A stretch of DNA of 40,072 bases, taken from an uncultured Clostridia bacterium. GTDB lineage: Bacteria; Bacillota; Clostridia; Oscillospirales; Ruminococcaceae. Where the stretch lies: contig CAOKWH010000016.1 of NCBI GenBank assembly GCA_948473085.1, forward strand, positions 1-40,072, given 5' to 3'. The position numbers and the translations under genes are program-made. Below are positions 23,935-31,907 of the stretch, piece after piece. The first letter of the stretch is position 1. Each line of letters starts with the position of its first letter. The notes beneath the pieces were generated by a model. It was not told the origin of the DNA. It searched no databases and worked only from the letters and a program-made list of their open reading frames with translations.

Positions 23935-24605
23935 ACCTTTGCCGCCTCCTCTGCAGCAGCTTCCCGGTCGCGGCGATCCCGCCGCAGCAGCTGGTATTTG
24001 ATATTCCGGCTGGCAAACCGGGTTAGCGCACAGACCATGCCCACTAAGATAAAGCCAAAGAAGGGCAGCAGAACAGATGGGATGGTAAAGCCGTCCAACA
24101 GCTTATAGCCAAAGACCGACCCCTTCCCCAACAATTCCCGGAACGCTGCCACCGGCAGTATGACAACAGCAAAGCCTGCCGAGCTGCGGATGGACCGCAA
24201 CAGGTTGTTCAGCAGCGATTTTTGGGGATCACACCGGGTAATTAAAAAGAAGGTGAGGGTGTTCACCGCCAGCAGCGGAAAATAGATGCCCATCAGGCTG
24301 AAAATTTGGCTGTGGATACCGCCAATTATATCAGAAATTTGCACCAGCATCAGGGAAGATACCAGAGAGATGATGAGCATGTACACCTCCCGGCCCAAAC
24401 CCACCTTTTTCATCAGATAGGCCAGCAGCATAGCCACTGGATTGATACAGAACAAGGCCACGCTCAGCCCCAGGGCAGCCCGGGTATCCACTGTACCCAT
24501 TACCGCCAGCGGAAGGGTCAGGCCATAGGTGATAATGGGGTTGGCAGACAACAGGCCGTCCATCCGGCCGGTAATATCCCTATACCGTTTCAGCCGTGTC
24601 TTCAT
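23928..24605 (-). CDS. RnfE-like membrane subunit lacking the Fe-S cysteines
   Basis: The start is ATG 24605, seven bases after AGGAGG; an earlier in-frame ATG at 24641 lies inside the RnfD-like gene without a good site. 225 residues with six helices. The segment LLSANPIITYGLTLPLAVMG is the counterpart of the RnfE opening NPVLVQLLGLCPLLAVT, with Thr/Leu where Cys stands. YFPLLAVNTLTFFLITRCDP is the counterpart of PLIVVNCAILGR, with Thr116 where Cys stands. The C-terminal tail is basic and helical. It overlaps the RnfD-like gene by 26 bases; a standard operon would have RnfG between them. RnfE assignment is by position and pattern. Confidence 0.85.
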   Translation of the reverse strand: MKTRLKRYRDITGRMDGLLSANPIITYGLTLPLAVMGTVDTRAALGLSVALFCINPVAMLLAYLMKKVGLGREVYMLIISLVSSLMLVQISDIIGGIHSQIFSLMGIYFPLLAVNTLTFFLITRCDPQKSLLNNLLRSIRSSAGFAVVILPVAAFRELLGKGSVFGYKLLDGFTIPSVLLPFFGFILVGMVCALTRFASRNIKYQLLRRDRRDREAAAEEAAKVC

Positions 24606-25560
24606 ACCGCGCCCTCCTCTCTCTGCTTTTGCGTTCCTCATATTTCATATCCATCAGCCAGGAAAACGCATTCATCAAAATCATGGCGAAGAACATGCCC
24701 TCCTCAAACGCTCCCACATACCGGAACAGCATGACCACAGCGCCGCTTAAAGCGGCATAGAACAGCCGGGGCGGCTCCGCCTTAGGGGCGGTGGTGGGCT
24801 CGTTAATAAGAAAGATGGCGCCGAAGAACAAAACACCGCTGGTAAGCTCGTACAGCACCGACTCCAGACGCCCGGTGGTAATCCGGGGGAACAAAAAGGC
24901 AATCACTGTCGCTGTGCCCATAAAAGCCAGCGTGGTTTTGCCATTGATTGTCCGGCGCACAACCAGATAAATCAGACAGGTTATCAAAATAAGAATACCG
25001 GTAGCTCCCATTGGGCCAGGATAGTTGCCAAAAATCAGGTCCATCACGCCATAGTTGGGTGTGGCGCCCATTTTAAGTGAAGCTGCCGGAGAGGCCACCA
25101 GGCGCGCTGCTGGCGCCCCTAAGGACTGGATGGGAACAGGATAGGAAAACACCTGGGTTTTCCAGGTCAATGCCACAAACGCCACACCAGCCACTGCTGG
25201 GTTAAAGATGTTCTGACCCAGGCCGCCAAACGGCTGCTTAACCACCCCAATGGCAAAGAGATCGGCCACAATAATCACATACAGCTCCACCGAGGCCGGC
25301 AGCATGAGCGGAATCAACAAACCGGTTACCACCGGCGACAGGTCCAGAATGCCCACCCTACGCCGGGAAAGGAATGTACAGGCCACATCCAGCAGCACAC
25401 AGACAATAACCGACACTGCTCCCAACACTGCAACATGGTTGCCATAGAAAAAGTAGGCCATAAAATAGAGGGGAAGCAGGGCAATAACCATATCCCCCAT
25501 GATACTGAAGTTGGATTCCCGGCTGCGGATATGCGGGGGGCGGCTGTTCATCAGGTTCAT
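24580..25560 (-). CDS. RnfD-like membrane subunit (NqrB/RnfD family)
   Basis: 326 residues with about 10 membrane helices. Family motifs are well kept: RPPHIRSRESNFSIMGDMVI at the N-terminus, VKQPFGGLGQNIFNPAVAG, GNYPGPMGATGILILI, and YELTSGVLFFGAIFLINEPT. The segment KMGATPNYG fits the place of the SGAT-type motif whose Thr carries FMN covalently (attached by ApbE), so flavinylation is plausible although no ApbE gene is in view. RnfD passes electrons across or along the membrane in Rnf and Nqr. The start overlaps the RnfC-like stop (ATGA). Best-conserved subunit of this operon. Confidence 0.92.
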   Translation of the reverse strand: MNLMNSRPPHIRSRESNFSIMGDMVIALLPLYFMAYFFYGNHVAVLGAVSVIVCVLLDVACTFLSRRRVGILDLSPVVTGLLIPLMLPASVELYVIIVADLFAIGVVKQPFGGLGQNIFNPAVAGVAFVALTWKTQVFSYPVPIQSLGAPAARLVASPAASLKMGATPNYGVMDLIFGNYPGPMGATGILILITCLIYLVVRRTINGKTTLAFMGTATVIAFLFPRITTGRLESVLYELTSGVLFFGAIFLINEPTTAPKAEPPRLFYAALSGAVVMLFRYVGAFEEGMFFAMILMNAFSWLMDMKYEERKSRERRARYEDTAETV

Positions 25561-26684
25561 GCCTCTTCCTCCTTCCCTTGCTCTTTTTTCTGCCGGCTCA
25601 TCATATAATTAAGCATCTCCCGCTTGCCGCGGGAGATCTCTGCTGAAATGTTCAGCTTGGCCGGGCAGATATAGCTGCAGGTGCCGCAGTCGATGCACAG
25701 GTCAATATCAAAATTGCCAAGCATATTATACCGCCCTGCCTGCACAAACTTATAGATGTAGTAGGGAGCCAAACCCACCGGGCAGACACTGGCGCATCTG
25801 CCACAGCCAATACAGGTAAAGTTATAATCTTTAAAGGCTTCCCGCAAAGCCAACACCCCCCGGGTCAGAGGGGTGATGCGGGTGCCGTCCAGGTTGGTGA
25901 CCGTAAAGCCGCGCATTGAGCCGCCAATTACAATCCGGGTGGTATCCTCCAAAAGGCCAAATTCCCGGAGCAGCTCCCCCAGGGTCTTATCCAGCGAAAC
26001 CTCCACATTGGCCGACTCTGCCACTCCGTTGCCGGCCACTGTAACAAAAGCCGTAGTCTGCTGTAAGCCGCGGTCCACCGCCCGGGCCAGATGAATCAGC
26101 GCGCCGGCACCAAACACAACGGCCCGCTCCTCCCGGTGTTGGGTAACCAGGGAATTGTCCGCAGGGTAGCCATATCCCACCCGTTGGATGGGAATGCCGT
26201 CCAGTTCCTGGCCAATTTGTGTTTTAATCTCCCCCAGTTCCTTATATACCTCAATGCGCAGCCCCTCTGCCCCAACGGCTTCAGCTGCCAGGCGCAGGCC
26301 CCGCACCAGCTGCTCGCTCATCTGCATAGCGGGCGCCAACTGGCTGGAAATATAGGGTTCGTCATCCAGTGCATCTGCCACAATCAGCTTGCAGCCTGCG
26401 TCCCTGGCTTTTTCCAACAGCAAATAGAGGGATTGGCCGGTGTTTTCTTCAATAATTCCCGCCTTTTTGGCAATGGTAATGGTATCATCCTCCGGCCGGC
26501 GGTCCTCCATTTCTTTTTCCAGCATTTCCGGTGAACAGAACAGACGGATCGCCCCGGAAAGAGCAGGCTCTTTGTTCTGCTCCAAAACAATGCCCTTCTT
26601 AGCCAGCCGGACATCGTCATACTGGCGATAGGACAGACGCTGGCCAGCGAGCTTTTCAAAAAAGCGGTTTGAAAATTCTGGCAT
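25557..26684 (-). CDS. RnfC-like protein with two [4Fe-4S] sites, shortened N-terminus
   Basis: 375 residues, shorter than the usual 430 or more. The C-terminal ferredoxin region is complete: CIGCGRCASVCP at 291-302 and CIDCGTCSYICP at 330-341. The middle keeps the RnfC frame (DDEPYISSQLAPAMQMSEQL, canonical AECEPYLTADHR; later IVIGGSMRGF, canonical GGPMMG) and an SLBB-like stretch (VEVSLDKTLGELLREFG). The Gly-rich GLGGATFP segment of the NADH/FMN-binding domain is not found; AGIIEENTGQSL lies in its place. First gene of the operon, 40 bases from the divergent MecA-like gene. It probably docks on the RnfD-like subunit and handles electrons from a partner other than NADH; that is inference. 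Confidence 0.88.
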   Translation of the reverse strand: MPEFSNRFFEKLAGQRLSYRQYDDVRLAKKGIVLEQNKEPALSGAIRLFCSPEMLEKEMEDRRPEDDTITIAKKAGIIEENTGQSLYLLLEKARDAGCKLIVADALDDEPYISSQLAPAMQMSEQLVRGLRLAAEAVGAEGLRIEVYKELGEIKTQIGQELDGIPIQRVGYGYPADNSLVTQHREERAVVFGAGALIHLARAVDRGLQQTTAFVTVAGNGVAESANVEVSLDKTLGELLREFGLLEDTTRIVIGGSMRGFTVTNLDGTRITPLTRGVLALREAFKDYNFTCIGCGRCASVCPVGLAPYYIYKFVQAGRYNMLGNFDIDLCIDCGTCSYICPAKLNISAEISRGKREMLNYMMSRQKKEQGKEEEA

Positions 26685-26724
26685 TTTGGTTCTCCCTTGA
26701 ATTTATATAAACAGAAAGTGGTTG

Positions 26725-27291
26725 ATGGACTTGACAATAAAGAAAATTTCGGAGCAAAAGGTAAAAATCACACTCAGCCAGCAGGAACTCACCGAATTTT
26801 CGGTGGAATACGAACAGTTGGACTGTGGGGACGACGACACCCGGGACTTTTTGCTCCAGCTGCTGGAACTGGCCTGGCAGGCCACCGGCTTCTATCCCGA
26901 GGAAGGCCGCCTGTATGTGGAAGCCTACCCGGACGCCGATGGCTGCACCATCTTTTTTGCCGCCGCAGCCGAACGGGACACCGCCGCCAGTGTCTGCACC
27001 CCGGTAGCGTTCTACTTTGAAACTGTGGATGACCTGCTCCAGGGCGCTCAAACGCTGTTTTATCGCTACGGGCACCGGATACACAAAAGCGCCCTCTACC
27101 AGACCGACAGCCGCTATATCCTCATCATCCACCCGCTGGATCAAAGCGGTATGGACAGCGTCCTGCTGCTCTCCGAATACGGCCAGCCCTTTGCCCGGGG
27201 GGATCTGGCCGCCGCTGTCATTGGCGAACATTGCCGCACTGTTATTGAAAAGGATGCCCTGGAAAAACTCAGCGGCAGCGCCAAGGCATAA
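26725..27291 (+). CDS. MecA-like adaptor protein
   Basis: 188 residues starting at ATG 26725. The N-terminal segment MDLTIKKISEQKVKITLSQQ and the acidic linker lead to a C-terminal domain (LYVEAYPDADGCTIFFAA; VDDLLQGAQTLFYRYGHRIH; SALYQTDSRYILIIHPLDQS; LLSEYGQPF) with the layout of the MecA family. MecA delivers substrates such as ComK to the ClpC unfoldase in Bacillus; clostridial members have less defined targets. It diverges from the RnfC-like gene with only 40 bases between starts, so promoters must overlap. Ends 28 bases before rpe, which is convergent. Confidence 0.8.
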   Translation: MDLTIKKISEQKVKITLSQQELTEFSVEYEQLDCGDDDTRDFLLQLLELAWQATGFYPEEGRLYVEAYPDADGCTIFFAAAAERDTAASVCTPVAFYFETVDDLLQGAQTLFYRYGHRIHKSALYQTDSRYILIIHPLDQSGMDSVLLLSEYGQPFARGDLAAAVIGEHCRTVIEKDALEKLSGSAKA

Positions 27292-27318
27292 GGAGGGGTT
27301 CCTACCCCGCTATATCCT

Positions 27319-27972
27319 TCATTCTATCGCTGTGCAAATGTCCTGCATGGCCTGCCCATAATTTGGCTTGCCAAATATGGCCGAACCGGCCACCAGCACA
27401 TCGGCGCCGCTCTTTGCAACAATATTGGAGGTACTGGTGTTGATGCCGCCGTCCACCTCAATGAGAAAATCCAACCCCTGCTCCTGACGGAACTGGGCCG
27501 CAGCTAAAATTTTTGCCCCCATTTCGGGCATATACTTTTGGCCGCCAAAGCCGGGATAGATAGTCATAATCAGCAGCATATCCACCTTATTAAGATAAGG
27601 GAACACCTGCTCTATCGGGGTATCCGGGCTGACAGCCAGCCCCGCCTTTACCCCAAACGACCGGATAAGGGCGATGGCTTCTGCAATATCCCCCTCCGCC
27701 TCGGCGTGGAAGGTAATGGAATCCACCCCTGCTTTTGCAAAGGGTTCAATATACTGCTGGGGATGGGTAATCATCAAATGGGTATCCAAAAAAAGGTCGG
27801 TGACCTTGCGCAGGCTCTGCACCACCGGCACACCTATGGAAAGATTGGGGACAAAGTGCCCATCCATGACATCTACATGCAGCCAAGTGGCACCACCCTC
27901 TTTAACAGCCTGAACTTCCTCCCCCAAACGGGCAAAATCGCAGGAAAGAATCGAAGGTGCAATTTGAACCAT
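27319..27972 (-). CDS. rpe: Ribulose-phosphate 3-epimerase
   Basis: The start ATG 27972 follows GAGGAGG by 9 bases; an ATG at 28014 in the same frame has no ribosome site. 217 residues, a complete TIM barrel. Signatures are APSILSCDFARLGEEV, LHVDVMDGHFVPNLSIG (metal and catalytic Asp), FLDTHLMITHP, MTIYPGFGGQKYM and the phosphate-binding EVDGGINTSTSNIVAKSGAD, then VAGSAIFG. It interconverts ribulose-5-phosphate and xylulose-5-phosphate in the pentose phosphate pathway, which receives the products of deoB. Its own promoter lies upstream. Confidence 0.97.
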   Translation of the reverse strand: MVQIAPSILSCDFARLGEEVQAVKEGGATWLHVDVMDGHFVPNLSIGVPVVQSLRKVTDLFLDTHLMITHPQQYIEPFAKAGVDSITFHAEAEGDIAEAIALIRSFGVKAGLAVSPDTPIEQVFPYLNKVDMLLIMTIYPGFGGQKYMPEMGAKILAAAQFRQEQGLDFLIEVDGGINTSTSNIVAKSGADVLVAGSAIFGKPNYGQAMQDICTAIE

Positions 27973-28048
27973 AAATAAAACCTCCTCGGCAGAATGGTAT
28001 GGTAAGCCAGACAATAGTCCTAAAATTTATATATCATCTCAGTTTCTA

Positions 28049-28077
28049 ATTTTATCGCAATATTCGGCAAAGGTCAA
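28049..28077 (-). promoter_or_regulatory. Promoter of rpe
   Basis: TTGACC (28077-28072), 17 bases, TAAAAT (28054-28049), about 75 bases before the start. The 373-base gap from rpe to the aldo/keto reductase holds this, the opposite promoter at 28231, and otherwise nothing I can name. Confidence 0.75.
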
Positions 28078-28230
28078 CAAACTTTCCTCGGTTCGTCTGC
28101 AAATTTCCAAAGGCCCTGCACCTTCAAGCAGCAAAACAGCGGGATTTTCGCCACTCTGGACAATGTACCAGAAAAACTTTCCTAAGTATACGGCCGTCCT
28201 GGCGCTATTATTATGCAAAGGGCAAAAGTA

Positions 28231-28259
28231 TTGTGTTTCCCCTTCTTTTGTGCTATGCT
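28231..28259 (+). promoter_or_regulatory. Promoter of the aldo/keto reductase gene
   Basis: TTGTGT (28231-28236), 17 bases, TATGCT (28254-28259), about 90 bases before the chosen start. Confidence 0.5.
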
Positions 28260-28345
28260 AAATTTGTGATAAATTGGCAAGGGAGCGGCGCCAGACAGGT
28301 ATAGCAAATGCTCCCCCGCTGGACAGAGAGAAAGGGTGCTGCCGA

Positions 28346-29482
28346 ATGATGAAGATGTCAACCTTTGAAAAATTAGGTATCCAAACCTCCAAACTGGGAT
28401 TTGGCTGTATGCGCCTGCCCATGAAGGATGGCGAAATTGACCGGGAACAGGCTTTGGGCATGGTAGAATACGCCTACCGGCATGGCGTTAATTACTTTGA
28501 TACCGCCTGGCCCTACCTGAACGGCACTTCCGAGCCGTTTATGGGAGAGGCTTTAAGCCGTTATCCGCGGGACAGCTTCTACCTGGCTACCAAGATGCCG
28601 GTTTGGCTGGTGGAAACCCCCGAAGACTTTGAGCGCATTTTTGAAGAACAGCTTCAGCGCCTGCAGACCGATTATATCGATTTTTACCTGCTCCATTCCC
28701 TGAACAAAACCCGCTTTGAAAAGCTGGTGGAACAGGGGTTGTATGAACTTTGCAAGAAAAAACAGGCAGAGGGGAAAATCCGCTACATCGGTTTCTCCTA
28801 CCACGATGCAGCCGAGCACTTTGCCGCCCTTGTGGACAAGTACCCCTGGGACTTTGTGCAGATTCAGTATAACTATATCGACCCCCACCTGCTGGAGGCC
28901 GACCGGCTGTACCAAGCCCTTGCCGACCGCGGCATTCCCTGCGTGGTTATGGAGCCGGTACGGGGCGGATTTTTGGCTTCACTGCCAAAGGATATTTCCG
29001 GCCCCTTCCAGGAGTGTGACCCTGCCCGCTCCACCTCCTCCTGGGCGCTGCGCTGGGTAGCCGGCCACGACAATGTAAAGGTGACCCTTTCCGGCATGAG
29101 CAACATGGAGCAGCTCAAGGATAATGTGGCAACCTTCAGCGGCGATATTTCCCTGACCGATATAGAGCAAAAAACGGTGGACCGTGTAGTAAAACGGATT
29201 TTGGATGTACATACCATCCCCTGCACCGGCTGTGAATACTGCATGCCCTGCCCCTTTGGTGTAAACATACCCGAAGTGTTCAGCATCTACAACAACCTCA
29301 AACTGTTCCGCAACCCGGAGATAAGCAAAAACGCCTACTTTGGCCGGCTGAAAGCCGAAGCCCGAGCCGACCAGTGCAAGCAGTGCGGCAAGTGTATGAA
29401 GGCCTGCCCCCAGCACATCCAAATCCCGGACATGCTGGCAATGGCCCACGCCGAACTGGATGCAGCCTGTGGCACAAAATAA
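28346..29482 (+). CDS. Aldo/keto reductase with C-terminal 4Fe-4S ferredoxin domain
   Basis: The start is ATG 28346 behind AAAGGGTG; upstream in-frame codons are leader. 378 residues. Residues 1-280 are an AKR barrel: GFGCMRLPM, FDTAWPYLNG with the catalytic Asp and Tyr, LATKMPVW (Lys), and YIDFYLLHSLNK (His), followed by VVMEPVRGGFLA. The C-terminus carries two Cys clusters, CTGCEYCMPCPFG and CKQCGKCMKACPQHI, typical of ferredoxin-type AKRs in anaerobes, so reducing power may come from ferredoxin as well as NAD(P)H. Substrate unknown. Single gene with its own terminator. Confidence 0.93.
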   Translation: MMKMSTFEKLGIQTSKLGFGCMRLPMKDGEIDREQALGMVEYAYRHGVNYFDTAWPYLNGTSEPFMGEALSRYPRDSFYLATKMPVWLVETPEDFERIFEEQLQRLQTDYIDFYLLHSLNKTRFEKLVEQGLYELCKKKQAEGKIRYIGFSYHDAAEHFAALVDKYPWDFVQIQYNYIDPHLLEADRLYQALADRGIPCVVMEPVRGGFLASLPKDISGPFQECDPARSTSSWALRWVAGHDNVKVTLSGMSNMEQLKDNVATFSGDISLTDIEQKTVDRVVKRILDVHTIPCTGCEYCMPCPFGVNIPEVFSIYNNLKLFRNPEISKNAYFGRLKAEARADQCKQCGKCMKACPQHIQIPDMLAMAHAELDAACGTK

Positions 29483-29494
29483 GCGCCAAAAAAC

Positions 29495-29526
29495 ATCCCC
29501 CGAGCCATAGGCCCGGGGGTTTTTTA
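29495..29526 (+). terminator. Terminator of the aldo/keto reductase gene
   Basis: CCCCCGAGCC and GGCCCGGGGG arms (one mismatch) around ATA, followed by six T. Confidence 0.88.
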
Positions 29527-29822
29527 TATACAGTGCAGCCGGTATAAAGGGCAGCTATTCAGGGGCAGCAACGCCACCGCCCTTTGGGCAGGCACGGACT
29601 GTTCCTTTGTTTACTGTATCTTATGCGTCCGGCCCCCCTTTGGTACTTGCTTAGCCAGGCAGCGCATGGTATCCGGCCCTCTTTGTTTGAGCCCATCGGG
29701 GGCTTTGCAGGCAATTGATGTGAAAAACAGCCCAAAACAAAAATTCGGCCAAAAGCAACCGGATAGACCCGCTGTTTCTGACCGATTTTAGGCATTTTTT
29801 CCGATACTCCCCAACCTGCCAA
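29527..29822. other. Long intergenic stretch with no supported gene
   Basis: About 300 bases between a terminator and the next promoter. A weak inverted repeat, AAAGGGC (29546-29552) with GCCCTTT (29579-29585), is present. A 107-codon minus-strand frame covers most of it, but it has no good ribosome site and its composition is unlike the neighbours, so I do not call it a gene. Confidence 0.5.
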
Positions 29823-29851
29823 TTCAACAGAACCAAGCACTGTGATATAAT
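29823..29851 (+). promoter_or_regulatory. Promoter of the small unknown gene
   Basis: A perfect TATAAT (29846-29851) 17 bases after a poor -35 TTCAAC (29823-29828), 25 bases before the start codon. Confidence 0.5.
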
Positions 29852-29876
29852 TTATAGAGGATGGAGGGAAAAAACG

Positions 29877-30209
29877 ATGCAAACCATTATACTGCTGCTG
29901 AATCCGGGCAGACTGACAAACCCGGATATGGACCTGCGTTACCTGCTCCCCGACCGCATTGAGGAGGTATCCGGTTCCCGGATTCTGGATAACGGGTACG
30001 ATTTTTTGGATGCCGAGGAGGGACAGCCTGGCCCGCTGATGGGCATTTGGCTAACAACCGTGGATGCCCAAGCAAACTGGCCGATAGTTCTTGATCTGCT
30101 TCGGAGCGAGCAATTCAAGGGGAATGATCTATCAAAATCTGCGCAAATCTACATTTCCCAGCGCGACACAGACGAACTGGAAAACTGTACACTGGTTTTT
30201 CCGCAGTAA
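29877..30209 (+). CDS. Small unknown protein (110 aa)
   Basis: ATG 29877 with ATGGAGGG upstream. Alpha/beta pattern: a first strand TIILLLNPGRL, then DLRYLLPDRIEEVSG, GYDFLDAEEGQPGPLMGIWL, a helix NWPIVLDLLRSEQF, and a last strand CTLVFPQ. No signal peptide, membrane segment or named domain. The size and strand order would fit a small polymorphic-toxin immunity-type or ferredoxin-like fold protein, but this is not evidence of function. It has its own promoter and a strong terminator. Confidence 0.65.
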   Translation: MQTIILLLNPGRLTNPDMDLRYLLPDRIEEVSGSRILDNGYDFLDAEEGQPGPLMGIWLTTVDAQANWPIVLDLLRSEQFKGNDLSKSAQIYISQRDTDELENCTLVFPQ

Positions 30210-30216
30210 CCTGTCA

Positions 30217-30256
30217 AAACGGGCAGCCGCTTAAAATTAGCGGCTGCCCGTTTTTT
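30217..30256. terminator. Bidirectional terminator between the small unknown gene and htrA-like gene
   Basis: Perfect 15-base arms AAACGGGCAGCCGCT (30217-30231) and AGCGGCTGCCCGTTT (30239-30253) with a 7-base loop and T/A tails. Confidence 0.93.
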
Positions 30257-31775
30257 AACCGTTATCGGAACTTTCTATCAGTACTACATTTACCTCAAAG
30301 CTCTTGCCTGCGCCACCAGTGTTGCTGGGCCGGTAGATAGTCAGCTTCACCAGTGCCCCAGGGGAATACTGGGCCAGCTCGTTGGAAATAACCTCGTAGG
30401 AGGTTATTTCTTTGTCGTTGATATGGGTGATAATATCCCCCGCCACCACATTTTTTACATTCAAATCCGAGTTGGGGGAAATGCTCTCGATGCCAAAGCC
30501 CACCGGGAGCCGCCGCATAGAGGCTACAGCATCATTTATCATATAGCCAGTTACGCCCAGCGCCGGCCGGCCAGTGACATGGCCATATTGCATCAGCTGT
30601 TCTATCACCGGCAGAGCCTCATTGATGGGAATGGCAAAGCCAATGCCCTCATAGTCAGTTTTGGCTATCTTGGCCGAGTTGATGCCAATGACCTGGCCAA
30701 ATTCGTTGACCAATGCGCCGCCGGAATTACCGGGATTGATGGCGGCATCCACCTGGATATAGCTGGTGCTATACGGCGAGGAGGAATTTAGAGTGCGGTT
30801 GATACCCGACACCATGCCGCCGGTGGTGGAACCGGCCAGTATTGTACCGCCTGGATTGCCAATGGCTATCACCAAATCTCCCCGCTCCAGATTATCCGAA
30901 TTGCCAAATTCGGCATAGGTCAGGTTGTTGGCCTCAATTTTCAGCACAGCCAGGTCGGTATCTGTATCCGCGCCAATCAGCTGGGCGGTGTAGGCATCCC
31001 CATTTTCCAAAAGGACAGTAATACCGGCAGCGCCTTCCACCACATGGGCGTTGGTAACAATATAGCCATTGGCTGTCATAATAATGCCGCTGCCCGACCC
31101 TATGGGCGTAAAGCTGTTGTTGGCACCGTAACATTCAATACCCACCACAGCCGGGCTTACTTTTTTAATAATTTCCTTATTGCTCAGTTTACCATCACTG
31201 GTGGGCTCCTCCACACTGCCGGAAGGCCTATCCTGTATATTCAGCCCCGGCACTGTGGAAATGGATGAAGAGCTTTCCAGCTCACTGCTATTCCGCTCTT
31301 TAAAAATCATGCTGTAAACGCTGTAGCTGGCAAAAGTACACAGGAGGATTGCCACCAGCACGGACACAGCAACAATAGCCCGGGTACGCTTTTTGGGGTT
31401 GGGCACCGGGGAAGGGGAAGCATGTCCCTGGGGGTCATAGTCAGCAAAGTTCCATTCGTAGGTGCCGGTCATTCCATAGGGGCGCTCGTCCCGGCGACTG
31501 CCCTGGCCTGGGCCATCAAACGGGTTGACCCCAAAATCCGGCTCCCGCCCGGGCCGGGACGGTGGTGCTTGAGGCTCCTCCCCATCCGACAGATGAGGCT
31601 CTCTCCCCACGCCGCCATATCCAGTGGAAGCATAGCCCTGAAACCGCTCCTGCGAAGCTGTTTCCTGAGGCGGCGGATAGATGGTTGCATCCGCACGCAA
31701 ATCGGTGTACTCCTGCCCCCTCTGCCCTTCCTTCTCCGGGCCCTCATTTACTGGAAATTCCTTGTGTTCATTCAT
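30255..31775 (-). CDS. HtrA/DegP-type membrane serine protease with PDZ domain
   Basis: 506 residues. A long polar, Pro/Gly-rich cytosolic N-terminus (about 1-130) is followed by one membrane helix (AIVAVSVLVAILLCTFASYS) and a Ser-rich linker. The trypsin-like protease domain has a complete triad: His in VTNAHVV, Asp in DTDLAVLKI, Ser in NPGNSGGALVN. A PDZ domain at the C-terminus contains VVAGDIITHINDKEITSYEV. The protease faces outside and degrades or chaperones misfolded exported proteins under envelope stress. The cytosolic tail is longer than in Bacillus HtrA. The upstream intergenic region has two inverted repeats that may bind a regulator. Confidence 0.95.
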   Translation of the reverse strand: MNEHKEFPVNEGPEKEGQRGQEYTDLRADATIYPPPQETASQERFQGYASTGYGGVGREPHLSDGEEPQAPPSRPGREPDFGVNPFDGPGQGSRRDERPYGMTGTYEWNFADYDPQGHASPSPVPNPKKRTRAIVAVSVLVAILLCTFASYSVYSMIFKERNSSELESSSSISTVPGLNIQDRPSGSVEEPTSDGKLSNKEIIKKVSPAVVGIECYGANNSFTPIGSGSGIIMTANGYIVTNAHVVEGAAGITVLLENGDAYTAQLIGADTDTDLAVLKIEANNLTYAEFGNSDNLERGDLVIAIGNPGGTILAGSTTGGMVSGINRTLNSSSPYSTSYIQVDAAINPGNSGGALVNEFGQVIGINSAKIAKTDYEGIGFAIPINEALPVIEQLMQYGHVTGRPALGVTGYMINDAVASMRRLPVGFGIESISPNSDLNVKNVVAGDIITHINDKEITSYEVISNELAQYSPGALVKLTIYRPSNTGGAGKSFEVNVVLIESSDNG

Positions 31776-31842
31776 ACCAGTTCCCCCTAATATTTTAAGC
31801 CCTGCGGGCAGTTACATCTTCTAATACTGATAGCTTACCAAA

Positions 31843-31868
31843 GGATGTTGAATAGTTTTTGAACATCC
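31843..31868. repeat. Inverted repeat upstream of the HtrA-like gene
   Basis: GGATGTT (31843-31849) and AACATCC (31862-31868), 12-base spacer. It lies 70-95 bases above the htrA start and is a candidate operator. Confidence 0.5.
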
Positions 31869-31907
31869 ATTAAACATTTCATTCTTTTTACTGACCCTTC
31901 TACCAGA

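Noticed and set aside
21961-24605. RnfG or RnfB hidden among the Rnf-like genes
   Set aside because: No FMN-binding domain with an S/T-GAT motif between the D- and E-like genes, which overlap, and no RnfB-type cysteine-rich frame after the A-like gene.
29559-29882. 107-codon minus-strand frame in the intergenic stretch
   Set aside because: No ribosome site, Cys/Trp/Arg-rich composition and overlap with the promoter of the plus-strand gene; kept only as a non-coding curiosity.
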